This document shows, piece after piece, positions 1 through 6,263 of a stretch of DNA of 8,402 nucleotides. The translations under genes were made by a program, and so were the position numbers. The stretch's first letter is position 1; every line of letters starts with the position of its first letter. The stretch comes from Segetimicrobium sp035279545 (GTDB taxonomy: Bacteria; Sysuimicrobiota; Sysuimicrobiia; Sysuimicrobiales; Segetimicrobiaceae), in NCBI GenBank assembly GCA_035279545.1, contig DATEHM010000171.1, forward strand, positions 1 through 8,402, written 5' to 3'. Below the pieces are notes generated by a model. That model had not been told where the DNA came from. It was given only the letters and a program-made list of their open reading frames with translations, and made no database searches.

Positions 1-366
1 CGCCGCCTTGTCGCCGCACAGCGCGAGCGCGGCGGGGGGTGGTCCGACGAAGACGAGCCCGGCCTGCGCGCACGCCTCGGCGAATGCCGGGTTCTCGGAG
101 AGAAACCCATAGCCGGGATGGATCGCGTCGGCGCCGGACCGCCGGGCGGCCTCGACGATCGCCCCGATGTTGAGGTAGGAATCGGCAGCGGCCGCCCCGC
201 CGACCCGGTAGGCTTCATCGGCCGCGGCGAGGTGGAGCGCGCCGCGGTCCGCGTCGCTGTAGAGCGCCACCGTGGCGAGCCCCAGGGTCCGGCAGGCCCG
301 GATCACGCGCAGGGCGATCTCACCCCGGTTCGCCACCAGCACTTTGGTCAGGGGCCGACCCGGCAT
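1..366 (-). CDS. accC: Biotin carboxylase subunit of an acyl-CoA carboxylase (N-terminal 122 codons, cut by window edge)
   Basis: This gene encodes the biotin carboxylase, which uses ATP and bicarbonate to carboxylate biotin on the carrier domain for transfer by the neighbouring carboxyltransferase. The ATG at 364-366 opens a frame that stays open to base 1. The first residues give the family opening KVLVANRGEIALRVIRAC (about residues 8-25). They are followed by VALYSDAD (33-40), a loop like the biotin carboxylase Ala-Asp-Glu-Ala-Tyr segment (48-53), and the signature HPGYGFLSENP (83-93). The visible part ends at CGDK, just where the ATP-grasp domain would begin. The start lies 20 bases after the pccB stop, so the two genes are probably cotranscribed. 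No clear Shine-Dalgarno sequence precedes the ATG. No separate biotin carrier gene is seen, so the carrier may be fused to the missing C-terminus (as in actinobacterial alpha subunits) or encoded beyond the edge. Whether this is accC, pccA or accA type cannot be told from the N-terminus. Confidence 0.95.
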   Translation of the reverse strand, partial: MPGRPLTKVLVANRGEIALRVIRACRTLGLATVALYSDADRGALHLAAADEAYRVGGAAAADSYLNIGAIVEAARRSGADAIHPGYGFLSENPAFAEACAQAGLVFVGPPPAALALCGDKAA

Positions 367-386
367 ACGCCCGGCGCGACGCGTCG

Positions 387-1943
387 TCAGAGCGGGATGT
401 TCCCGTGCTTCTTGGGGGGATTGCGGTCGCGCTTGCCGGCGAGCATGCGCAGCGCCGAGATCAGGCGAGGCCGGGTCTCGCGGGGCTCGATGATGTCATC
501 CACGTACCCCCGCGCGGCGGCGACGTAGGGGTTGGCGAACCGTTGGCGGTACTCGGCGGCGAGACGCGCCCGGGCCTCCTCCCGGTCCCCGGCCCCGGCG
601 AGCTCCCGGCGAAAGATGATGTCGATCGCGCCTTCCGGCCCCATCACGGCGATCTCGGCGGTGGGCCAGGCGAGGTTCAAGTCGCCCCGGATGTGCTTGC
701 TCGACATCACGTCGTAGGCGCCGCCGTAGGCCTTTCGGGTGATCACCGCCAGCTTCGGGACGGTGGCCTCGCAGTACGCAAACAGTAACTTCGCCCCGTG
801 CTTGATGATCCCCCCGTGCTCCTGGGCGGTACCGGGCATGAAACCGGGGACGTCGACAAACGTGACCAGCGGAATGTTGAAGGCGTCGCAGAACCGGACG
901 AAGCGGGCGCCTTTGACGGAACTGTTGATGTCGAGGGTGCCGGCCAGCACCGCCGGCTGCTGGGCCACGAGCCCCACGGGCCGCCCGTCTAGCCGCGCCA
1001 GGCCGATGATGAGGTTTTGGGCGAAGTGCTGGTGGACCTCCAGAAACTCGCCGCCGTCGACCACCCGCCGGATCACCTCGTGCATATCGTACGGCCGGTG
1101 GGGGTCGGCGGGGACCACCGAATCGAGCCCCGGGTCCATGCGGTCCGGTGGGTCGGTGCACGGCGTGCGGGGGGGGGCCTCCTGATTGTTGAGGGGCAGG
1201 TACGCCAGGAGGCGTCGGATCAACCGGAGGGCGTCGGGATCGCTCTCGGCGATGAAGTGGGCCAGACCGCTCTGGCCGGCGTGCACCGTGGCGCCGCCCA
1301 ACTCCTCGAACGTCACGTCCTCGTGCGTGACGGCCTTGACGACCTGGGGTCCGGTAACGAACATGTAGCTGGTTCCTTGAACCATTACGGTGAAATCCGT
1401 GATCGCCGGCGAATAGACGGCCCCGCCCGCGCACGGGCCCATGATCGCCGAAATCTGCGGCACGACGCCGCTGGCCAGGGTGTTCCGGAGAAAGATCTCG
1501 GCGTACCCTCCCAGGCTCACCACGCCTTCTTGGATTCGCGCGCCGCCGGAATCGTTCAATCCGACGACCGGCGCGCCGTTGCGCAGCGCGAAGTCCATGA
1601 TCTTGCAGATCTTCGCCGCGTGCCCTTCCCCCAGCGACCCCCCGAGGACGGTGAAGTCCTGCGAGAAAACGTAGGCGAGCCTCCCCTGGATCGCTCCGTA
1701 CCCCGTCACCACGCCGTCGGCGGGGGCCTCGGTCCGATCCATCCCGAACGCGGTCGCGCGGTGGGTGACGAATCGATCGAGCTCGACGAAGGTGCCCGGA
1801 TCGAGCAACTCGGCGAGGCGTTCGCGGGCGGTCAGCTTTCCCGCGGCGTGCTGCCGGGCGATTCGGTCCGCCCCGCCGCCGCCTTCGACGCGCGCGCGGC
1901 GAGCGGCGACGTCGTCCCGCCGACCCGAGGGGGGCTCAGGCAC
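387..1943 (-). CDS. pccB: Acyl-CoA carboxylase carboxyltransferase (beta) subunit, propionyl-CoA type
   Basis: The product (518 aa) is the carboxyltransferase subunit, which moves CO2 from carboxybiotin to an acyl-CoA. Its length is normal for the PccB/AccB/MmdA family. The N-terminal crotonase-fold half contains GKLTARERL (35-43), NDSGGARIQEG (130-140) and the oxyanion-forming GPCAGGAVYSPA (169-180). The C-terminal half contains DVPGFMPG (364-371), RKAYGGAYDVM (403-413) and EGAIDIIFRRE (437-447). It ends with the family tail KKHGNIPL. Asp411 in GGAYDVM sits at the position where Asp marks propionyl-CoA preference in Streptomyces PccB and a hydrophobic residue marks acetyl-CoA enzymes (known for the family). 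The start is GTG with only a weak TAGG upstream. It lies 5 bases after the stop of the preceding gene, which suggests translational coupling. A run of nine C (coding strand; bases 1169-1177) falls mid-gene without breaking the frame. Likely roles are propionyl-CoA to methylmalonyl-CoA carboxylation or a broad acyl-CoA carboxylase. MmdA decarboxylase is less likely because a biotin carboxylase gene follows. Confidence 0.95.
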   Translation of the reverse strand: MPEPPSGRRDDVAARRARVEGGGGADRIARQHAAGKLTARERLAELLDPGTFVELDRFVTHRATAFGMDRTEAPADGVVTGYGAIQGRLAYVFSQDFTVLGGSLGEGHAAKICKIMDFALRNGAPVVGLNDSGGARIQEGVVSLGGYAEIFLRNTLASGVVPQISAIMGPCAGGAVYSPAITDFTVMVQGTSYMFVTGPQVVKAVTHEDVTFEELGGATVHAGQSGLAHFIAESDPDALRLIRRLLAYLPLNNQEAPPRTPCTDPPDRMDPGLDSVVPADPHRPYDMHEVIRRVVDGGEFLEVHQHFAQNLIIGLARLDGRPVGLVAQQPAVLAGTLDINSSVKGARFVRFCDAFNIPLVTFVDVPGFMPGTAQEHGGIIKHGAKLLFAYCEATVPKLAVITRKAYGGAYDVMSSKHIRGDLNLAWPTAEIAVMGPEGAIDIIFRRELAGAGDREEARARLAAEYRQRFANPYVAAARGYVDDIIEPRETRPRLISALRMLAGKRDRNPPKKHGNIPL

Positions 1944-1948
1944 GCGGC

Positions 1949-3136
1949 CTAAGCGCCCGCGGACGGCGCCAGGGGCCGGACCGAAATGATCGCGTGCTTG
2001 TAGAGGAGCTCGGTCCCCCCCCCCGCCTCCACCAGCAGGGCGGAGGGCCCGACGTCGCGGAGCACCGCCTGGACGACTTCGTACCCGTCGCGGCAGCGAA
2101 TGTGCACGGGCGTCCTCGCCTTCACCAAGGAGGCATAGAACCCGTCCTCAAGTGGCTGGGGCTCGGCGGCGGGTGGGGCGACCCCCACCCTGGAGCCTTC
2201 CTGGTGTGCCGTCACCGCAGCGCCTCCTCTCTGCTCCGGGCGGATCTCCTGCAGGTCCTCCAGGACATCGGGATCCATCAGGCCCGGATCCTCCGGTCCG
2301 TTGACCGACGGCGGCGTCGGGACGTCGGGATCGGCGGACGGATCGGAGGGGAGCGGCCATTCACCCCGGGGCACCGCGCCCGCGTGGAGGCGGTGACGCA
2401 TGGCCTCGAGGTGCGCCCGGCGGTCCCCTCCCGCGGCCGGGGCGGAGCCGCCGAACGACGCGTGACGGATCCACTTGGCCACCGCGTCCAGCGCCGCGTG
2501 CACTGCCGCCTCCGGCGCGCCCCGACGTTGTGGGGCCGCGCCGACGAAGACCTCGGGTCCCCGGGGAGTCTGGGCGCTGATCCCGACCAGGACCACCGGG
2601 CGGTCCATGCAGGTGGTCGTGGATACCTGCTGGAGCGTGACCCGCCGGTGCTCGGCATCCAGCACGGAGCGGGCCGCGTCCACGGTCGCCATCACCAGCG
2701 TGCGCAGCCGGTGCTCGCCCCCCACCGGCCCTCGCGCCTGCCCGGTCCCCGCCCGCCGCTCCCCCCCCCGCTCCCAGACCACCTGGACCCGCGCCGCGGC
2801 CTCGGTCGCGGAGACGGTCTCCTCGAGGCGCACCACCTGGAGCTCCGCCCCTTCGCTGGCGTGGGCGCCCCGGAGGTGCGTGACATGAACCCGCCAAGGC
2901 TCCACCGGGATCCCGTACTCGGTCATGAGCGCGGCCACGACCGACCGCCGCGCGGCGCGCCCCTCAACCGCGTCGTCGGCCGTCACGTAGATCTGGTCGA
3001 TTTCGCCGGACGGGGACGTCAGCAGCCGGATGGAAGCCACGCCCTCGACGGTTCCGAGGAATCGCTCGATATCTTCTGCACGAACTTCCCGCGGCATCGT
3101 GGGGTACTTCTGCCAGCGCCGGAGGGCCCCCTCCAT
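1949..3136 (-). CDS. Uncharacterised multidomain protein with C-terminal Hfq/Sm-like domain
   Basis: I do not recognise the whole protein (395 aa from the ATG at 3136). Four zones are visible. Residues 22-89 form a compact alpha/beta segment (ERFLGTVEGVASIR, later EIDQIYVTADD) ending in VHVTHL. Residues 94-224 form a second alpha/beta segment with strands such as VQVVWE and PVVLVGISAQ and a closing helix AAVHAALDAVAKWI. Residues 225-328 are a Pro/Gly/Asp-rich, probably disordered linker. Residues 329-395 closely resemble bacterial Hfq: LEDGFYASL aligns with the Hfq helix LQDPFLNAL, TPVHI with VPVSI, a central DG turn follows, and YKHAIISVRP (379-388) matches the Sm2 motif YKHAISTVVP. The Hfq proximal-face Lys and His (E. 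coli K56/H57) are K380/H381, while Gln8 is Glu330. No membrane segment is seen. An RNA-binding or ring-forming role is inferred, not shown. The gene lies about 35 bases after the GerMN gene and 5 bases before pccB. Other possible starts are TTG at 3139 and ATG at 3097 (MPREVRAEDI), the latter closer to the conserved region. None has a strong ribosome binding site. Confidence 0.82.
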   Translation of the reverse strand: MEGALRRWQKYPTMPREVRAEDIERFLGTVEGVASIRLLTSPSGEIDQIYVTADDAVEGRAARRSVVAALMTEYGIPVEPWRVHVTHLRGAHASEGAELQVVRLEETVSATEAAARVQVVWERGGERRAGTGQARGPVGGEHRLRTLVMATVDAARSVLDAEHRRVTLQQVSTTTCMDRPVVLVGISAQTPRGPEVFVGAAPQRRGAPEAAVHAALDAVAKWIRHASFGGSAPAAGGDRRAHLEAMRHRLHAGAVPRGEWPLPSDPSADPDVPTPPSVNGPEDPGLMDPDVLEDLQEIRPEQRGGAAVTAHQEGSRVGVAPPAAEPQPLEDGFYASLVKARTPVHIRCRDGYEVVQAVLRDVGPSALLVEAGGGTELLYKHAIISVRPLAPSAGA

Positions 3137-3171
3137 CAAAACGAATCATCACAACGAAGGAAACCCACGAC

Positions 3172-3690
3172 TCAGAAGGACGGGGGCGTGGCCGGCCGCC
3201 GCAGGGGCGACCCGATCACGATCCCCTCCCCGCCCAGGGCCTCCACCCGTTTGTGGTCGATGAGGATCTGGGCCGCCGGCGCGTCGGCGAACTGGGTCGC
3301 GGTGTACACCACCTGCCAGACCCGCCCCAGCATGCTCGTGCTCCCGCCGCCCGCGGCGAAGGTCGCGGAGAGGTCCACGGTCGCAATCCCGTCGCGGACG
3401 CGCACGCCGAGGAGCGCCGTTCCCTCCGGGATTTCGGTGTGGAGCTGGGGGTCGCCCGCCCCGAGGAGGAGCGCGCGCAGTGCCGCTTCCAGCCGGGCCT
3501 CCGGCGGGCCGGGCGGCGCAGGACGGCGCACCGCCGCCAGCGAGCTGAGGCGGCCGGACCCGACGGTGCGGACGAAATACACCTCGACCGGGGCCGGGCG
3601 CTGGCGGACGACCCGCACGACCGCCACGACGGCGATCAGCACGAGGAGGAGGAGCCACCAGGCGCTCCGGCGCGCCCGGGCTCGGGCCAT
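3172..3690 (-). CDS. GerMN-domain membrane-anchored protein
   Basis: The 172-aa product has a basic N-terminus (MARARARR), one transmembrane segment (about residues 11-27) and a single extracytoplasmic GerMN domain (about 35-165). Family features visible are VEVYFV (35-40), EAALRALLLGAG (68-79), IPEGTALLGVRVRDGIATVDLSATF (87-111, in two parts around the GV turn) and a late QILIDHK segment (141-147). GerMN domains occur in the sporulation/germination protein GerM and in LpqB-like and other cell-envelope proteins; their ligand is not established. There is no lipobox Cys, so it is anchored by the N-terminal helix rather than by lipid. The ATG overlaps the ligA stop as TGATG, and a GGAGGG box lies 7 bases upstream, which favours this start over the in-frame GTG three bases earlier. 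The overlap implies cotranscription with ligA. A single GerMN domain does not by itself show that the organism sporulates. Confidence 0.85.
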   Translation of the reverse strand: MARARARRSAWWLLLLVLIAVVAVVRVVRQRPAPVEVYFVRTVGSGRLSSLAAVRRPAPPGPPEARLEAALRALLLGAGDPQLHTEIPEGTALLGVRVRDGIATVDLSATFAAGGGSTSMLGRVWQVVYTATQFADAPAAQILIDHKRVEALGGEGIVIGSPLRRPATPPSF

Positions 3691-5834
3691 CACCGACCCT
3701 CCACCAGGCGGAAGAACTCCCGCTCGTCGAGCACGGCGATCCCCAGCTTACGGGCCCGCACGATCTTCGTCCCCGGCTCGGCCCCGGCCACGAGGTAGCT
3801 GGTTTTGGGCCCCACGCTGTCCGCCACGATCCCCCCCAGCGCGGTCACGCGCTCGGCGGCGTCCCGTCTGGACAACCGCTTCAGCGTTCCGGTGAACACG
3901 AAGATCTTCCCGGACAGCCGGCCGCCGCGAGAGGCGGCCGCGGCCTCGGGGCGCACCCCGGCAGCGGCGAGCTTCTTGAGCAGCGCCCGGGTGGCCGGCT
4001 GCGCGAAGAACTCCACCACGCTCTCGGCGATCCTCGGCCCAATCCCGGGGACGTCTCTCACCTCTTCGAATCCGGCGTGGATGAGCCGGTCCAGCGTCGG
4101 GAAGTGTCGGGCCAGCACCTCGGCGACGTGGAGGCCGACGTGGCGGATGCCGAGGCCGTAGACGAGCCGGGCGAGGGTGGGACGCCGGCTCCGATCGATC
4201 GACGCGATCACATTGTCCGCGGATCGATCCGCCATCCGGTCGAGGGTCAGCACCTGCGCTTTAGTCAGCGTAAAGAGATCCGCCGGATCGCGGATCAGTT
4301 CGCGGTCGAGCAGCTGCTGGAGCAGCTTCGGCCCGACCCCGTCGATGTTCAGCGCGTCCCGCGAGGCGAAATGGATCAGCTGCTCCAGCACCTGCGCCGG
4401 GCACGATGCCCCGCCCGTGCAGCGGGCGGCCGATTCGCCCGCCGTACGGACGACCGCGGAGCCGCAGACCGGACAGCGGGTGGGCATCACGAACTCGCGC
4501 TCGCTTCCGCTGCGCCGCTCCGGCAGCGCCCGCACCACCTCCGGGATCACCTCGCCGGCCCGCTGGACGATGACGTGGTCGCCGATCCGGACGTCTTTGC
4601 GGCGCACCTCGTCCTCGTTGTGCAGGGTGGCGTGCCGGACGATCACGCCGGAGACCCGCACGGGCTCCAGGTCCGCGACCGGCGTGAGGGCGCCGGTCCT
4701 CCCCACCTGCACCGTGATATCGCGCACGCGCGTCTCGGCCTGCTCCGCCGGGAACTTGTAGGCGATCGCCCACCGCGGCGCCTGGCTGGTTGCCCCCAGC
4801 TCCGCCTGCTGGTCGAGGGAGTTCACCTTGACGACAATGCCGTCGGTTCCGTACGCCAGCGTCCCGCGGCGCGCCGACCACTCGCGCACGTAGTCGAGGA
4901 CCTCCTCGATCGAGGTGACAAGACGCAGATGGGCGTTGACCGGCAGTCCGGCCTCCCGGGTCCACTCCAGGCTCTCCCAGTGCGTCTTCAACCGCCGACC
5001 CTGAACGACGCCCACCTGATAGATGGACAGATCGAGCGGCCGGCGCGCGGTCACGCCGGGATCGAGCTGGCGCAGAGACCCCGCGGCGGCGTTGCGGGCG
5101 TTGGCGAAGGGCGCCTCGCCCGCCGCCGTCCGCTCTTCGTTGACCGCCTCGAGCGCGCGGGTGGGGAGGTAGACCTCCCCCCGAAACTCGATGAACTCCG
5201 GGGGGTTCGCCGCCCGCCGGAGCCGCAGCGGCAGGGACCGGACCGTCCGCAGGTTGGCGGTGATATCCTCCCCGCGCACCCCGTCCCCCCGCGTCGCCCC
5301 CCGGACGAAGGTCCCCCGCCGGTAGACGAGGGAGATCGCCGCGCCGTCAAATTTCAGCTCGCAGACGAACTCGACGGTCTGCTCTCCCAGCCCGCCGGCG
5401 ACGCGTTTGTGCCAGGCCCGCAGGTCGTCCTCGTCAAAGGCGTTGGCCAGGCTGAGCATCGGCTGCGGATGCGCGACCGGCCGGAACCCCTCCGCCGGCG
5501 GCGCGCCGACCCGCTGGGTCGGCGAATCCGGTGTGACCAGGGCCGGGTGCGCCGCCTCGAGCTCCCTCAGTTCCTCCATCAGCGCATCGAATGCCTCGTC
5601 CGAGATCTCGGGGGCGTCGAGCACATGATAGCGATACAGGTGGTGGCGGATCTGCTCGCGGAGGTCCGCGATCCGCTTGGCGGCGTCCGGGGAGGACCGG
5701 CGCCCCGCGGGGGAGCGGCGGCCTTCGGCCTTCATCGAACGGGCCTGCGGGGGGCGGCGGTCGAGTGGTTGGTCACGGAGCTCCTCCGGGATCTGGACGC
5801 CAGCGTGCGCCCCCGGGGAATTCGGCGCGCCCAT
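3690..5834 (-). CDS. ligA: NAD+-dependent DNA ligase LigA
   Basis: LigA seals nicks during replication and repair, using NAD+ to adenylate its active-site lysine. All domains are present in order. Domain Ia is at about 50-110, with HHLYRYHVLDAPEISDEAFD (64-83). The nucleotidyltransferase domain has catalytic Lys161 in CELKFDGAAI, TRGDGVRGED (181-190) and DGIVVK (331-336). The OB fold is at about 360-445 (VGRTGALTPVA). The zinc finger uses Cys454, Cys457, Cys472 and Cys478, with the same spacing as the E. coli enzyme. Helix-hairpin-helix repeats span about 490-610 (DGVGPK, GIGPRIAE), and a C-terminal BRCT domain spans about 638-714 (IFVFTGTL, GPKTSYLVAG). From the ATG at 5834 the protein has 714 residues, longer than the usual ~670. 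The extra N-terminal tail of about 45 residues is rich in Pro and Arg. An internal ATG at 5735 (Met34) gives a more typical length but has no ribosome binding site, whereas 5834 has AGGGA six bases upstream. The stop overlaps the GerMN gene. Confidence 0.97.
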   Translation of the reverse strand: MGAPNSPGAHAGVQIPEELRDQPLDRRPPQARSMKAEGRRSPAGRRSSPDAAKRIADLREQIRHHLYRYHVLDAPEISDEAFDALMEELRELEAAHPALVTPDSPTQRVGAPPAEGFRPVAHPQPMLSLANAFDEDDLRAWHKRVAGGLGEQTVEFVCELKFDGAAISLVYRRGTFVRGATRGDGVRGEDITANLRTVRSLPLRLRRAANPPEFIEFRGEVYLPTRALEAVNEERTAAGEAPFANARNAAAGSLRQLDPGVTARRPLDLSIYQVGVVQGRRLKTHWESLEWTREAGLPVNAHLRLVTSIEEVLDYVREWSARRGTLAYGTDGIVVKVNSLDQQAELGATSQAPRWAIAYKFPAEQAETRVRDITVQVGRTGALTPVADLEPVRVSGVIVRHATLHNEDEVRRKDVRIGDHVIVQRAGEVIPEVVRALPERRSGSEREFVMPTRCPVCGSAVVRTAGESAARCTGGASCPAQVLEQLIHFASRDALNIDGVGPKLLQQLLDRELIRDPADLFTLTKAQVLTLDRMADRSADNVIASIDRSRRPTLARLVYGLGIRHVGLHVAEVLARHFPTLDRLIHAGFEEVRDVPGIGPRIAESVVEFFAQPATRALLKKLAAAGVRPEAAAASRGGRLSGKIFVFTGTLKRLSRRDAAERVTALGGIVADSVGPKTSYLVAGAEPGTKIVRARKLGIAVLDEREFFRLVEGR

Positions 5835-5963
5835 CCGGGGTCCCTAGCGGAGCGGCCACCGACGGACACCCGCGCCGCGGACGCACACACGCGCCCCCGC
5901 CGGCCGGCGGCGGGCGGGGGGTCCGCGTGCGGGGTTCAGGCTCGGGGAATTCGGGGCCGCCCG
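5835..5963. other. GC-rich intergenic gap with a 14-base palindrome
   Basis: This gap separates the sulfur-carrier gene from ligA and is the longest non-coding stretch inside the minus-strand block. It is extremely G+C rich and holds a perfect palindrome, CCGCCGGCCGGCGG, at 5897-5910. The palindrome is flanked by C-rich and G-rich runs that could lengthen the stem. No T-tract follows on either strand, so it is not a canonical intrinsic terminator. I see no convincing promoter hexamers or small ORF. It could separate two transcription units, or the block could read through. Confidence 0.4.
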
Positions 5964-6242
5964 CTACCTCCCCCCGGCCATAGCGGGGACGATCGAGACC
6001 TCCGCCCCTTCCGCCAGGGGGGTCTGCAGGCCAGCGAGGAACCGGATGTCCTGCTCGTTCACGAAGATGTTGACGAACTGCAGCACCTCGCCCCGGCCGT
6101 CCAGGATCTTCGCCCGGATCCCGGGGAACCGTCGCTCCAGATCGTCGAGCGCCTGCGCGATGGTGCTGGCGGTGACTTCGATCACCCGCTCGCCGTTCGT
6201 GATCCGGCGCAGCGGGGTCGGAATTCGGACATGCACGGCCAT
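5964..6242 (-). CDS. CysO-like ubiquitin-fold sulfur-carrier protein (ThiS/MoaD family)
   Basis: The 92-aa product belongs to the beta-grasp sulfur carriers, whose C-terminal Gly-Gly is adenylated and converted to a thiocarboxylate. It most resembles mycobacterial CysO: RIPTPLR near the start, FVNIFVNEQDIRF (56-68), a GL.T.L..G segment (71-79) and the tail SIVPAMAGGR. CysO donates sulfur to the PLP enzyme CysM for cysteine synthesis; related HcyS serves homocysteine synthesis in Wolinella. Unlike CysO, the chain does not end at Gly-Gly (90-91) but has one more residue, Arg92. It would therefore need trimming by a JAMM/Mec-type peptidase before activation, as reported for HcyS. The ATG has a strong GGAGG box 8 bases upstream and lies 21 bases after the PLP-enzyme stop, so both genes belong to the SAM-riboswitch transcript. 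Roles in molybdopterin or thiamine synthesis are possible but less likely from the sequence and context. Confidence 0.88.
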   Translation of the reverse strand: MAVHVRIPTPLRRITNGERVIEVTASTIAQALDDLERRFPGIRAKILDGRGEVLQFVNIFVNEQDIRFLAGLQTPLAEGAEVSIVPAMAGGR

Positions 6243-6263
6243 CGATCGTCCCTCCCTCGCGCC

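Noticed and set aside
377..386. Ten-base palindrome CGACGCGTCG between pccB and the biotin carboxylase gene
   Set aside because: It is too short and too likely by chance in this base composition to call an operator or terminator.
3121..3134. GGAGGG-CC-CCCTCC inverted repeat at the start of the Hfq-domain gene
   Set aside because: The six-base arms in GC-rich DNA are weak, there is no T-tract, and it lies at or just inside the likely coding start.
1994..3895. Plus-strand open frame of 633 codons opposite the Hfq-domain and GerMN genes
   Set aside because: It has low-complexity Arg/Pro/Gly composition, runs across three minus-strand genes, and has no family features.
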